Source: Rheinheimera sp. UJ63 (GTDB lineage: Bacteria > Pseudomonadota > Gammaproteobacteria > Enterobacterales > Alteromonadaceae). Taken from it: 64,000 nucleotides of DNA. Positions 44,105 through 56,988 of this stretch are shown here, in pieces (within the stretch, counting starts at the first letter, position 1; every line of letters begins with the position of its first letter). A program made the position numbers and the translations under genes. The DNA is taken from positions 186,001-250,000 of the forward strand of contig NZ_JAKGTQ010000003.1 of assembly GCF_021568285.1 (NCBI RefSeq). The letters are read 5' to 3'. The notes below the pieces were generated by a model. The model saw nothing but the letters and a program-made list of their open reading frames with translations, had not been told where the DNA came from and did not search any database.

Positions 44105-44863
44105 TTAGGCCGGGTTAGCAATATCAACAAAATGTACGGTTAAACCCAGCTCAGCGGCTAAATGCTCACCCAAAGCTTTGACACCATAACGCTCTGTGGC
44201 GTGATGGCCTGCGGCAATAAAATGAATGCCCAGCTCGCGCGCACAGTGGATAGTTTGCTCTGAAACTTCACCGCTGATAAATAGCTGTGCCCCAGCCGCC
44301 GCGGCCTGTTCAATATAGCCTTGGCCGCCGCCGCTACACCATGCTAATTTGGTTACTGCACCAATGCCCACATCTTCCACCAACAGGTCGCGCTGCAATT
44401 GTTCTGCTAACAACGCCGCAATGTCGGTTAGTGGCGTTGCTTTGGCGAGCTCACCTTGTTGCAATACGCCAAGCGGCTCGACACCTAACACGGGTGTGGC
44501 CGTTTCAAGATGTAAAATCTGGGCTAATTGCGCATTATTGCCTAAGGTTGGGTGCACATCTAACGGCAAATGATAACCCAGTAAATTGATGTCATGCGCT
44601 AGCAAAAGCTGTAAACGGCGCTTTTTCATGCCAACCACCATGGGCGCTTCATTTTTCCAGAAGTAACCATGATGCACCAGGATGGCATCGGCATTTAAGG
44701 CCGCCGCTTGCTCTAATAGCGCCATGCTGGCGGTGACACCGGTGACCACGGTTTGGATCTGTGCTTTGCCTTCTACCTGCAAACCATTAGGGCAATAATC
44801 TTTAATGCGCCCACTATCGAGTAACTGATCCAAATAATCGACTAACTGTTGGCGTTCAATCAT
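44105..44863 (-). CDS. Nif3-like dinuclear metal center protein (YbgI family)
   Basis: A 252-residue protein of the Nif3/YbgI family, a toroidal hexamer with a two-metal site. Visible marks are KDYCPNGLQVEG, ILVHHGYFWKNE (metal His), GYHLPLDVHPTLGNNAQLA and the C-terminal FIAAGHHATERYGVKALGEH. Biochemical role uncertain; a GTP cyclohydrolase-type assignment used in some databases is not proven. It overlaps the start of the upstream glycosyltransferase gene's stop by 4 bases and ends 20 bases before cmoM, so the genes are probably co-transcribed. Confidence 0.9.
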   Translation of the reverse strand: MIERQQLVDYLDQLLDSGRIKDYCPNGLQVEGKAQIQTVVTGVTASMALLEQAAALNADAILVHHGYFWKNEAPMVVGMKKRRLQLLLAHDINLLGYHLPLDVHPTLGNNAQLAQILHLETATPVLGVEPLGVLQQGELAKATPLTDIAALLAEQLQRDLLVEDVGIGAVTKLAWCSGGGQGYIEQAAAAGAQLFISGEVSEQTIHCARELGIHFIAAGHHATERYGVKALGEHLAAELGLTVHFVDIANPA

Positions 44864-46095
44864 GGCATTTTCCTATTTTTCGCTTCTATCCACTGCCCCA
44901 TATAACGGGTACTACGATAAGCATGCGATTGTAACATCTGGCCAGTAAAATTGCTGGCGCGCCGCTCTGCTCGCGTTAAAGCCGTTTCGATCAACAGCGG
45001 TTGTAATCGCTGCCAAAAATACTGAGCTTGATCACTGGCAAAGCGCGTAGCTAAAATGTGATAACCTTGCTGTTGCGCGCTTTGCCAAGCGGCAGCATCT
45101 TGATACAACTGACAGGCGGCAGCTGCCTGCTCGCTGCTGGTCTGGGCGATCTGACCGGCCCAGCCACTGTCGATGGTCATCCCTTCAGCACCAATGGGCG
45201 TCGTCACACTGGGTGTACCACATTGCATGGCTTGCAATAATTTGCCTTTTAAACCGGCGCCAAAGCGCAGCGGTGCTAAACAGACTCGGGCTTGACGCAT
45301 AACCTGCTCGGCATTATCTACCCAGCCTTTCACTAAAAAGCCTTCTCGAGCATTATGTAAGGCGGTGGCTTTGGGTGGCGGATAGGCACCGTAAATGTGC
45401 AACTCTGCTTGGGGTAACTGCGCTCGGATCTGCGGCCACAACTGCTGCTTTAACCACAATACGGCATCCCAATTGGGCGCATGCCGGAAATTACCAATAC
45501 TGATAAAGTGATGGCGTTCAGCAAAGCCCGGAGCGCTAGCAACCGGCTCAGTTTGCCAAAATGGGCAATAGGCCAGTAAGTTGGCTGGCAGCTGATAATG
45601 CTGTTGTAATAATTGCAGCTCATACTCAGAAATTACCAAGGTAAGATCACAGCGATAAATCGCGGCCACTTCACGCATAGCAAGTTCATTGTTCAAGTCA
45701 GCTAGCTGCAACGGTCGCTGCTGCTTAACAGCGTCATGCCGGGCATGGCGCAGCGCATGCACGTCTTCCATATCAAGTAAACGTAAAGCCTCTGGGCAAG
45801 CCTCGGCTACGCGCCAGCCAAATTGTTCTTCCAGCATAAAACGATCGAACAATACGGCAGCAGGTTGTAACTCAGCGATCCATTGATCAAAACGGCTGTC
45901 GTTCAGTGCAATGCTCTGCTCAGTAACACCAATACTTTCTAAAGCAAAGCGATGTGGGCTTTTTTCCGCCGCGCTGGCAAAGATCACCTGCCAGCCCTGC
46001 TGTTGAAATAACTGCAGTAAACTGAGCATTCGGCTCCCCGCCGCCGACGAATTGGGTTCAGGCCAAACGTAACCAATAATCACTAACAGTGGCAT
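44860..46095 (-). CDS. Glycosyltransferase (GT4-like)
   Basis: A 411-residue GT-B fold glycosyltransferase. The N-terminal half has GYVWPEPNSSAAGSRMLSLL, a nucleotide-sugar/acceptor loop; the C-terminal half has ISIGNFRHAPNWDAVLWL, VKGWVDNAEQVMRQARVCLA, PLRFGAGLKGKLLQAMQCGT and PSVTTPIGAEGM, the usual donor-site Lys and Glu region. Acceptor unknown; no polysaccharide gene cluster surrounds it. First gene of the minus-strand unit with the Nif3-like gene and cmoM. Confidence 0.82.
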   Translation of the reverse strand: MPLLVIIGYVWPEPNSSAAGSRMLSLLQLFQQQGWQVIFASAAEKSPHRFALESIGVTEQSIALNDSRFDQWIAELQPAAVLFDRFMLEEQFGWRVAEACPEALRLLDMEDVHALRHARHDAVKQQRPLQLADLNNELAMREVAAIYRCDLTLVISEYELQLLQQHYQLPANLLAYCPFWQTEPVASAPGFAERHHFISIGNFRHAPNWDAVLWLKQQLWPQIRAQLPQAELHIYGAYPPPKATALHNAREGFLVKGWVDNAEQVMRQARVCLAPLRFGAGLKGKLLQAMQCGTPSVTTPIGAEGMTIDSGWAGQIAQTSSEQAAAACQLYQDAAAWQSAQQQGYHILATRFASDQAQYFWQRLQPLLIETALTRAERRASNFTGQMLQSHAYRSTRYMGQWIEAKNRKMP

Positions 46096-46283
46096 GTTGG
46101 CTCCTTTTCAAAAAGGCCATATTCTACCTGCTCAGCCTGTAAATAGCATCTATGTTGCCCACCGGCATTTCACTGGCGTTGAGATAAAAAGACATTGATT
46201 AAAATCAGGTGATTGGCTAGTGTTCATCATTATCAGCAACATCAGGTTGTCTGCATCACTTTGCGATTAAGGAATACGTCTTT

Positions 46284-47342
46284 ATGTCACTGTTGCAAAC
46301 AGTTAACGAAACGATACTGCTGTTTTTACCGCTAGCGGTTACGGCGATCATCGTCAGTGCAATCTTGTGGATCTCGCACGTATTGTTAATCCAACGCCAT
46401 CAGGATGATGGCAATGAACGCCTTTTCCCACGGCAATTAGCCATGTTAACGCTAACGCTGATGGGTGTGATAGCCATCGCTCTGTCGTTGCCGGTGAGTG
46501 ATAGCTCCCGCAACCAAGTGATTGGGTTAATTGGTTTAGTCATTTCGGGGGTATTTGCGTTTTCTTCTAGCACTATATTTTCGAATATTATGGCCGGTAC
46601 CATGATGCGTGTGACTAAGCCATTTCGTACCGGTGATTTTATTCAAGTTGGGGAGCTATTCGGTCGTGTGGTAGAACGCGGTTTACTGGATACCGAAATC
46701 CAAACCGAAAACCGTGAGTTGGTGGCGATCCCCAATACCCTTCTGGTCAGTACCGCAGTTACTGTGACGCGCAGCTCGGGTTGTATTGTCTCAACAACCT
46801 TATCTCTGGGCTATGATGTGCATCATGCTCAAGTTGAAACCCTGCTACTTCAAGCAGCGGAAAATAGCCAGTTAACCGATCCCTTTGTGCAAGTGCTTGA
46901 ACTGGGTAATTTCGCGATTACTTATAAAATCAGCGGTATGTTGGTTGATGTAAAAAGTTTACTCAGTGCTCGTTCAAATTTGCGCAAACAGGTTTTAGAT
47001 GGCCTGCATGGTGAGGGTATCGAAATTATGTCACCCAGCTTTATGAATCAGCGTAAAGTGCCGGATGATGGCAAGGTGATCCCTGTAGGGCGCCAACCTA
47101 TTACACCGAGTCACACTGAAAATGTGGCAGAAAGCGTCGTGTTTGATAAAGCCGAAGAAGCAGAGCAACGCGAAAACGCTAAAGCAGGCTTGCAGGCACA
47201 AATTGCCGAGTGTGAACAAAGGTTAGGCGATGCCAAAGATGAGCAAAAAGAACTGCTTCAGCAGCAACTAAAAATGCTAAAAGACCAGCTAAAAATATTA
47301 AATGATACCCCGGTTGAGCAAGCCGAATCGCCTGCTCAATAA
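46284..47342 (+). CDS. MscS-family mechanosensitive channel with coiled-coil tail
   Basis: A 352-residue membrane protein. Three N-terminal helices are followed by the pore-lining region (GLVISGVFAFSSSTIFSNIM, AGTMMRVTKPFRTGDFIQVG) and the MscS beta domain (RELVAIPNTLLVSTAVTV). The last 60 residues (KAEEAEQRENAKAGLQAQIA onward) form a Gln/Glu/Lys-rich coiled coil not found in E. coli MscS. It probably responds to membrane tension or gates small solutes. Single-gene unit convergent with trhA. Confidence 0.85.
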   Translation: MSLLQTVNETILLFLPLAVTAIIVSAILWISHVLLIQRHQDDGNERLFPRQLAMLTLTLMGVIAIALSLPVSDSSRNQVIGLIGLVISGVFAFSSSTIFSNIMAGTMMRVTKPFRTGDFIQVGELFGRVVERGLLDTEIQTENRELVAIPNTLLVSTAVTVTRSSGCIVSTTLSLGYDVHHAQVETLLLQAAENSQLTDPFVQVLELGNFAITYKISGMLVDVKSLLSARSNLRKQVLDGLHGEGIEIMSPSFMNQRKVPDDGKVIPVGRQPITPSHTENVAESVVFDKAEEAEQRENAKAGLQAQIAECEQRLGDAKDEQKELLQQQLKMLKDQLKILNDTPVEQAESPAQ

Positions 47343-47355
47343 GCTTAAATCACAC

Positions 47356-47994
47356 TTAGCGGGGTGCGGGTAGCACATACCAGTACACCGCTAAAAAGTG
47401 CAAAATACTACCGGCCATCACAAACAGATGCCAGATTAAATGATGCATGTACAAGCTTTTCCAAACGTAAAAAATGACACCAAACGAATAACTTAGGCCG
47501 CCGGCTAACAGCAGCACTAAAGCCCCCGGCGCTAACTGCTGTAGCATCGGCTTTAACGCCAAAACCGCCACCCAACCTAAGCCAAGATAAAGCGCCAGCG
47601 ACAGTTTTTTGTATTTCATCGCAGTGAGCCATTCTAGCAACACACCGCCAATGGCAATGGCCCAAACCAGCGCAAACAACGCCAAGCCCCAATGCCCCCG
47701 CAAACTGACTAAGGTTATGGGGCTGTAAGTACCCGCAATTAAAATAAAGATTGCGGCGTGATCTAGCTGTCGAAAGCGAAACTTTAATACCGGATCCACC
47801 ACCGCATGATACAAACAAGAACTGCTATACAGCAGCACCAAAGCACTGGCATAAAGTAGCGCGGCCACCCACTGCCAAACATCCCCCTCTAGGGTATGTG
47901 AAAACAAGGCATAGCCACCGACACAAGCCAGTAAGGCACCAATACCATGGCTTAAACTGTGTAATTGATCTTCTAAACGGCTGTAATGACTCAT
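47356..47994 (-). CDS. trhA: PAQR family membrane protein TrhA (hemolysin III-like)
   Basis: A 212-residue seven-helix membrane protein. EDQLHSLSHGIGALLA at the start, YSSSCLYHAV, LDHAAIFILIAGTYSPI and the C-terminal MHHLIWHLFVMAGSILHFLA provide the His and Asp metal-site residues of the PAQR/hemolysin III family. In E. coli the homologue influences membrane lipid homeostasis. Its 3' end lies 13 bases from the end of the MscS gene. Confidence 0.88.
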   Translation of the reverse strand: MSHYSRLEDQLHSLSHGIGALLACVGGYALFSHTLEGDVWQWVAALLYASALVLLYSSSCLYHAVVDPVLKFRFRQLDHAAIFILIAGTYSPITLVSLRGHWGLALFALVWAIAIGGVLLEWLTAMKYKKLSLALYLGLGWVAVLALKPMLQQLAPGALVLLLAGGLSYSFGVIFYVWKSLYMHHLIWHLFVMAGSILHFLAVYWYVLPAPR

Positions 47995-48184
47995 AACATC
48001 TTAAAATAGGTGCGATTATGCAACTCATCTTACCAGCTTTATCGATAATGCCTAACCACAGTCGACAATTTTAACTGTCTGTTCGTCTTTATTTACAGCA
48101 AAACACCCGCATATCCGCTTTACGGGGTTTCGCTTTGCTCGGCCTTTGCCGTAGAATCCGCCTACTTGTTTTGATGATTGATAA

Positions 48185-49153
<969 letters not shown>

Positions 49154-49177
49154 GCCATCCCCGTTAACATCTTAAAC

Positions 49178-49305
49178 GTCTCAGAGTGAGGTCCAACCAC
49201 ACTCTGAGACAGGTTAGACCACACTCAGAGACAGGTTGGATCACACTCAGACACTGGTCAGACCGCACTCTGAGACAGGTTAGACCACACTCAGAGACAG
49301 GTTGG
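49178..49305. repeat. 22-bp tandem repeat array (locus 1) with inverted leading copy
   Basis: Five perfect-period 22-bp units start at 49196, 49218, 49240, 49262 and 49284; consensus ACCACACTCTGAGACAGGTT plus (A/G)G, with T or A at position 10. An inverted copy at 49178-49194 pairs with unit 1: GTCTCAGAGTG (49178-49188) with CACTCTGAGAC (49200-49210), extended by GGT/ACC around a 3-base loop. It fills most of the trxB-aat gap. No spacers, so it is not CRISPR. Related units lie at 63272-63392. Confidence 0.9.
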
Positions 49306-49347
49306 CGTTGTGACGGGGTTTTTAGCGCTTTTTAACCGGACATTGCT

Positions 49348-50061
49348 ATGCCGATTTATTTGCCTGAGCTAACTGTTAATTCACTTGTTTTCCCCCCGGT
49401 AAGTCAAGCGTTGACCGAGCCGGATGGTTTGTTGGCGATGGGCGGGGATTTATCGGTGGCACGGTTAACGTTGGCCTATCAATCTGGTATTTTTCCTTGG
49501 TTTGCCGATGGCGACCCGCTGCTATGGTGGAGCCCGGGCACGCGTACGGTATTTCCTCCTAACACGCTGCAATTAAATCGCACCTTACGTAAACAATGGC
49601 AAAAATCCGAGCTGCAGATTACCCTTAATCATGACTTTGCTGCCGTGGTGAAACTTTGCGCGGCCCCCCGACCAAGCCAAGCACAAACATGGATCTTGCC
49701 TGATATTCAGCAAGCCTATATTGCGCTTCATCAACAGGGCTTAGCGCACAGTATTGAAATCTGGCAACAGCAGCAGTTAGTTGGAGGGTTGTACGGTGTA
49801 CAATTAGGCCAGTTGTTTTGTGGAGAATCGATGTTCAACCGTATCGACAATGGCGCTAAATTCGCGCTCGTCGCGCTACAACAACATTTACAGCGTTATG
49901 CACCGGGCTGGATTGATTGTCAGCTACCCAACCCTTTTTTATTAAAACAAGGTGCCAGTACCATGCCAAGAGCCGATTACCTCGAATTGCTGCAACAACT
50001 CCGCACTCTACCTGCTCCGGCAAAACATTGGCAAGCGCAAACCTTAACGTTGCAGTATTAA
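49348..50061 (+). CDS. aat: Leucyl/phenylalanyl-tRNA-protein transferase
   Basis: A 237-residue N-end-rule enzyme that adds Leu or Phe from tRNA to N-terminal Arg/Lys of proteins, marking them for ClpS-ClpAP. FPPVSQALTEPDGLLAMGGD, FPWFADGDPLLWWSPGTRTV, GLYGVQLGQLFCGESMFNR and WIDCQLPNPFLL are family blocks. bpt follows after 8 bases, and clpA and clpS lie 1.2-3.8 kb downstream on the opposite strand, so N-end-rule functions are grouped here. Confidence 0.95.
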   Translation: MPIYLPELTVNSLVFPPVSQALTEPDGLLAMGGDLSVARLTLAYQSGIFPWFADGDPLLWWSPGTRTVFPPNTLQLNRTLRKQWQKSELQITLNHDFAAVVKLCAAPRPSQAQTWILPDIQQAYIALHQQGLAHSIEIWQQQQLVGGLYGVQLGQLFCGESMFNRIDNGAKFALVALQQHLQRYAPGWIDCQLPNPFLLKQGASTMPRADYLELLQQLRTLPAPAKHWQAQTLTLQY

Positions 50062-50069
50062 GGCTCTGA

Positions 50070-50795
50070 ATGGAAAATATTGCCTTACAATTTGGTTTAA
50101 CGCAGCCGACAACCTGCAGTTATCTCCCTGAACAACAAGAACAATTAGCCGTATTGATTGGTCCTGAGCCAATTGAAGCCGATACCTATAGCCAACTCAT
50201 CGCCTATAATTTCCGGCGCAGCGGGGATCAAATTTATCGACCGCACTGTGCAGCATGCAGTGCCTGTCAATCATTACGGATACTGGTGAGCGATTTTCAA
50301 CCCAGTGCCGCACAGCGACGCATATTAAATAAAGCACAGCGCGAACATTGGCATTATCAATTGAGTGACGCCCCCCAAATTGATAGCGCAGAATACACTG
50401 AGCTATTTACCTTATTCAGCCGCTATATCGCTTTTAAACATGCCGACAGTGTGATGTTTCCGGCTACAGATGAACAATTACACTCGTTATTACATAGCCA
50501 CTGGCAACCTATCCGCTTGTTAAAGCTGTATCAAGCTGATGTGTTAATGGCAGTCAGTATCATTGATGATCTCAGTGATAGCTTTTCAGCGGTCTATACT
50601 TTTTTCGCTGCTGAAGGGGCTCGGTTTTCACCGGGTAAGCTGGCGATTTTATATCTATTAGACTTCGCCGCGACCACCGATCGGCGTTTTGTCTACCTTG
50701 GCTATCAAATTGAAGGCTGCCAAAAAATGGCCTATAAGAGCGAATTTCGACCTCATCAGCGTTTTTTTAATGGTTACTGGCATTCATTTGCGTAA
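50070..50795 (+). CDS. bpt: Aspartate/glutamate leucyltransferase Bpt (arginyltransferase-type)
   Basis: A 241-residue aminoacyl-tRNA-protein transferase. N-terminal CSYLPEQQEQLAVL and RPHCAACSACQSLRILV (conserved Cys set), then FPATDEQL-type and FAAEGARFSPGKLAILYLLD, YLGYQIEGCQKMAYKSEFRP. The bacterial Bpt type attaches Leu to N-terminal Asp or Glu; ATE1-like enzymes attach Arg. It extends the N-end-rule pathway started by aat. Tightly linked to aat, upstream of infA. Confidence 0.92.
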   Translation: MENIALQFGLTQPTTCSYLPEQQEQLAVLIGPEPIEADTYSQLIAYNFRRSGDQIYRPHCAACSACQSLRILVSDFQPSAAQRRILNKAQREHWHYQLSDAPQIDSAEYTELFTLFSRYIAFKHADSVMFPATDEQLHSLLHSHWQPIRLLKLYQADVLMAVSIIDDLSDSFSAVYTFFAAEGARFSPGKLAILYLLDFAATTDRRFVYLGYQIEGCQKMAYKSEFRPHQRFFNGYWHSFA

Positions 50796-50890
50796 AAAAG
50801 CGCTTGCTGCTTTACTTATCGACGGCTTTTCGGCACAATCTGCGCTGTTTTTCGAAGGCACCCAATTTTTTATAGAGGCGAGTACGCTGA

Positions 50891-51109
<219 letters not shown>

Positions 51110-51148
51110 GCATTAGCCAAAAACGAACACGCGTTTCGTTTATTGGAC

Positions 51149-51172
51149 AAACCCGGCATTAGCCGGGTTTTT
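51149..51172 (+). terminator. Rho-independent terminator of infA
   Basis: Arms AAACCCGGC (51149-51157) and GCCGGGTTT (51162-51170), loop ATTA, then T to 51172. It lies 40 bases after the infA stop and can also serve clpA from the other side. Confidence 0.92.
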
Positions 51173-51245
51173 GCGTTAAATCATTTTTGATGATGCGCAG
51201 TAAAGCAAGCAGCCACTACCCTATTAGGCAGCGACTGCTTACTCA

Positions 51246-53510
51246 TCAGGCATCCGCTAAAGCTTGGCTCGATTGATAATCAAACTGCAGCGCATCAGCA
51301 ACTAAGCTGACTTTCACGTCGCCGCCACTGCTTAAACTACCAAATAAGATTTCGTTCGCTAACGGCTTTTTCAAATGCTCTTGAATAACCCGCGCCATCG
51401 GCCGTGCGCCCATTGCCGGATCATAGCCTTTGTCTGCTAACCATTGTCTTGCTTCGGCAGTTAACTCTAACGACACCTGTTTTTTATCTAACTGCACTTG
51501 CAGATCACAGATAAACTTATCAACGATTTGCAAAATAATGGCAGGATCTAAATGCTTAAACCAAATAATGCCATCTAAGCGGTTACGAAACTCAGGGCTA
51601 AAAGTCCGGTTAATTTCGGCTAACGCATCATGGCTGTGATCTTGTTGCTTAAAGCCAATGGTTTTACGGATGGTTTCTTGTACACCCGCATTGGTGGTCA
51701 TCACCAACACCACGTTTCTAAAATCAATCTTGCGGCCATTATTATCGGTTAGGGTGCCATGATCCATAACCTGCAGCAGAATGTTGTAGATATCGGAGTG
51801 CGCTTTCTCAATTTCATCTAACAACACCACCGAATAGGGATGCTTTGACACGGCATCGGTTAGCATGCCGCCTTGTTCAAACCCGACATAGCCTGGCGGT
51901 GCGCCAATTAAGCGGCTCACCGCATGGCGTTCCATATATTCAGACATATCAAAGCGTAATAACTCTACGCCCATCACTTTTGCCAATTGCTTGGTCACTT
52001 CGGTTTTACCCACACCGGTTGGCCCCGCAAATAAGAAATTACCAATCGGCTTTTCTTCATTGCCCAAACCTGAGCGAGATAAACGTATGGCCGAGGTTAA
52101 TACATCAATCGGTTCGTTCTGACCAAACACCACCATTTTTAGATTACGATCTAAATTGGCTAACACATCTTTATCTGAGGCCGATACCGACTTCTCAGGG
52201 ATGCGCGCAATTTTGGCAATAACTTGTTCAATCTCTGCCACGTTAATCGTTTTACGGCGCTTAGAGGCCGGTAATAAGCGTTGTGACGCGCCGGCTTCAT
52301 CTATGACATCGATGGCTTTGTCTGGTAAATGCCGTTCATTAATGTATTTTGCCGATAACTCCGCTGCCGCACGCAACGCTTTTTGGGTGTATTTAACATT
52401 GTGATGTTTTTCATAACGCTCTTTTAAACCAATTAAAATACGCGTCGTGTCGTCAACACTCGGTTCTAACACATCAATTTTTTGGAAACGACGTACCAAG
52501 GCGGTATCTTTTTCAAAGATACTTTTAAATTCTTGATAGGTTGTTGAACCCATGCAGCGTAAACGCCCACTGGATAATAACGGTTTAATTAAATTCGAGG
52601 CATCCATAACGCCACCAGAGGCGGCACCAGCACCAATTACGGTATGAATTTCATCAATAAATAAGATGGCATTTTTTTCTTGTTCCACTTCTTTTAATAA
52701 CGATTTTAAGCGTTTCTCAAAGTCACCACGGTATTTGGTACCGGCCAGTAACGCGCCCATATCCAATGAGTAAATCGTTGCGTCAGCAATCACCTCAGGC
52801 ACTTGTTGTTGCACAATACGCCACGCTAAGCCCTCGGCTATGGCGGTTTTGCCCACCCCGGCTTCACCAACCAATAAAGGGTTGTTCTTTTTACGCCGAC
52901 ATAAAATTTGTACCGCCCGCTCGACTTCGGCATCACGGCCAATTAACGGATCAATTTGACCATTTTTCGCTAATTGATTTAAGTTTGCCGTGAAGTTTTC
53001 TAAATAACGATGCTCATCAGCCGAGGATTCGCCCATTTCTTCAGGGGGCGTATCGTCATGCTGCTCCAGCTTTTCGGTTTTAGCGATGCCGTGTGAAATG
53101 TAATTAACCACATCTAAGCGTGTGATATCGATTTTTTTCAGAAGATACACCGCCTGAGACTCTTGCTCAGAGAAAATCGCCACCAACACATTGGCGCCGG
53201 TGACTTCTGACTTACCTGAAGACTGCACGTGAAATACCGCGCGCTGTAAAACCCGTTGAAAACCTAAAGTAGGTTGGGTATCGCGCTCGAGTTCGCCTTC
53301 GGGCAATACGGGTGTAGTGGAGTCAATAAAGCTGGCCAATTCGTGACGCAGTTTATCAATATTAGCCCCGCAGGATTTTAACGCTGCTCCTGCTGCAGGG
53401 TTATCGAGTAAGGACAACAGCAGATGTTCTACTGTCATGAATTCATGACGACGGTCACGCGCGAACCTGAAAGCCGCATTCAGTGTCAACTCAAGATCTT
53501 TATTTAACAT
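51246..53510 (-). CDS. clpA: ATP-dependent Clp protease ATP-binding subunit ClpA
   Basis: A 754-residue AAA+ unfoldase. N domain (residues 1-145, RRHEFMTVEHLLLSLLDNPA), first ATPase module with Walker A GEAGVGKTAIAE and pore region, second module with GPTGVGKTEVTKQLA and DEIEKAHSDIYNILLQV, and FGSLSSGGDV near the C-terminus. It feeds substrates to ClpP, with ClpS as adaptor for N-end-rule proteins. GGAG precedes the ATG; clpS is 62 bases upstream on the same strand. The gene order infA, clpA, clpS, cspD is the same as in E. coli. Confidence 0.97.
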   Translation of the reverse strand: MLNKDLELTLNAAFRFARDRRHEFMTVEHLLLSLLDNPAAGAALKSCGANIDKLRHELASFIDSTTPVLPEGELERDTQPTLGFQRVLQRAVFHVQSSGKSEVTGANVLVAIFSEQESQAVYLLKKIDITRLDVVNYISHGIAKTEKLEQHDDTPPEEMGESSADEHRYLENFTANLNQLAKNGQIDPLIGRDAEVERAVQILCRRKKNNPLLVGEAGVGKTAIAEGLAWRIVQQQVPEVIADATIYSLDMGALLAGTKYRGDFEKRLKSLLKEVEQEKNAILFIDEIHTVIGAGAASGGVMDASNLIKPLLSSGRLRCMGSTTYQEFKSIFEKDTALVRRFQKIDVLEPSVDDTTRILIGLKERYEKHHNVKYTQKALRAAAELSAKYINERHLPDKAIDVIDEAGASQRLLPASKRRKTINVAEIEQVIAKIARIPEKSVSASDKDVLANLDRNLKMVVFGQNEPIDVLTSAIRLSRSGLGNEEKPIGNFLFAGPTGVGKTEVTKQLAKVMGVELLRFDMSEYMERHAVSRLIGAPPGYVGFEQGGMLTDAVSKHPYSVVLLDEIEKAHSDIYNILLQVMDHGTLTDNNGRKIDFRNVVLVMTTNAGVQETIRKTIGFKQQDHSHDALAEINRTFSPEFRNRLDGIIWFKHLDPAIILQIVDKFICDLQVQLDKKQVSLELTAEARQWLADKGYDPAMGARPMARVIQEHLKKPLANEILFGSLSSGGDVKVSLVADALQFDYQSSQALADA

Positions 53511-53572
53511 GCACTACTCCTAATCCACCTGAGTTAGATAATTCTCCGACCACAGTCGGTGTTCCCATTGGA

Positions 53573-53893
53573 TTATGCTCGCTCCATGGTGCATAACAGC
53601 GGATGCTGATGCTCCTTGGCATAATCACTGACCTGCTGTACGCGAGTTTCTGCTATTTCTGCCGTGTAGATGCCACAAACAGCTTTACCCTCATAATGAA
53701 CTTTCAGCATAATTTCTGTTGCCTGCTCGTACTGCAGGTTAAAAAACCGTGACAGCACATCAATAACAAAATCCATAGGCGTGAAATCGTCATTGTGCAA
53801 AACCACCTTGTACATAGGGGGTGGCGCCAGTCGTTGCCGCGTTAATTCTGCAATGTCATCAAAGTGTACGTTTGGATTGTTATTACCGCTCAT
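53573..53893 (-). CDS. clpS: ATP-dependent Clp protease adaptor ClpS
   Basis: A 106-residue adaptor that binds N-degrons and the ClpA N domain. MYKVVLHNDDFTPMDFVIDV contains the Asn-Asp-Asp pair and the substrate pocket residues; VHYEGKAVCGIYTAEIAETR holds the conserved His. Flexible N-terminal extension of about 20 residues. Divergent from cspD with 201 bases between. Confidence 0.97.
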   Translation of the reverse strand: MSGNNNPNVHFDDIAELTRQRLAPPPMYKVVLHNDDFTPMDFVIDVLSRFFNLQYEQATEIMLKVHYEGKAVCGIYTAEIAETRVQQVSDYAKEHQHPLLCTMERA

Positions 53894-53981
53894 AAATAAA
53901 CTATAGCCATGCGCGCGCCATCCAGCAAAGGCGCTTCAATTAAAATTGCGTAAAAGTATTTAGCATATTTCAGCAAATACC

Positions 53982-54009
53982 TTGACTGTCTGTACAAATT
54001 ATCTACATT
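53982..54009 (+). promoter_or_regulatory. Probable cspD promoter
   Basis: TTGACT (53982-53987) and TACATT (54004-54009) with a 16-base spacer. About 85 bases of leader follow, which is long for its size but usual for cold-shock-type genes. Inferred from motif match only. Confidence 0.55.
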
Positions 54010-54094
54010 AGATAGTGGAGCAACCAAAAAGCTCCTCTAACATGAAGCTCAAGCATACAGAATATAGCTAAACTTAGAGAAGGATGTAAGTAGT

Positions 54095-54307
54095 ATGGCT
54101 ACCGGTAAAGTAAAATGGTTCAATAATGCAAAAGGATTTGGGTTTATCCGGGAAGATGGGCGCGACGAAGATATCTTCGCGCATTATTCAACCATCACCA
54201 TGGACGGCTACCGCACGCTAAAAGCGGGTCAGGATGTCGAATTTGACTTGTCTGAAGGGCCTAAGGGCTTACATGCAGTTAATATCAAACTTCCTGGCGA
54301 AGAATAA
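54095..54307 (+). CDS. cspD: Cold-shock-domain protein CspD
   Basis: A 70-residue OB-fold protein. KVKWFNNAKGFGFIREDG (RNP1) and DIFAHYSTI (RNP2) are present; the acidic C-terminal part and the DEDIFAHYSTI variant with Y resemble CspD, which in E. coli inhibits DNA replication in stationary phase, rather than CspA. The position next to clpS and clpA is the usual one. A ribosome binding site GAAGGATG lies upstream. Confidence 0.93.
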   Translation: MATGKVKWFNNAKGFGFIREDGRDEDIFAHYSTITMDGYRTLKAGQDVEFDLSEGPKGLHAVNIKLPGEE

Positions 54308-54477
54308 GTAAGCGAACACGTTACGGTTATTTCGGTAAGTTCATTAGCCATAATGTTAGCTTGCCCCAATAACCGATGTGGCTTACTAAACTGCCCGAGT
54401 TCAATCCACAACCTTGCTGAGCTATTTCAAGTTCACAACGTTGGCTGTTTTCTCTACATTACAGTGACTACAGGCAG

Positions 54478-54513
54478 AAAAAAAGGCGCTAACCCGAGGG
54501 TTGCGCCTTTTTG
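54478..54513. terminator. Bidirectional terminator between cspD and icd
   Basis: AAAAAGGCGC (54480-54489) pairs with GCGCCTTTTT (54503-54512), and AACC with GGTT inside. There are A and T runs on both sides, so it can stop both convergent transcripts. Confidence 0.9.
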
Positions 54514-54539
54514 CTTAACCAAGCAACTTGCCCAAATGC

Positions 54540-56837
<2,298 letters not shown>

Positions 56838-56988
56838 TTAAACGCAGCCAAAAAACCGACTGATTATATCAGCATCAATCAGATTAAAACAGGCGCAGTA
56901 TGACCGACCAGTAAATGTTCTAATACACGCGGTAGGATGCTCACTGGTAACGGCGGCGGTTTGCCCCAGATTAACGTCGAGAATTTGT

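Noticed and set aside
49178..49305. 22-bp repeats as a CRISPR array
   Set aside because: Units are directly joined with no spacers, and no cas genes are nearby.
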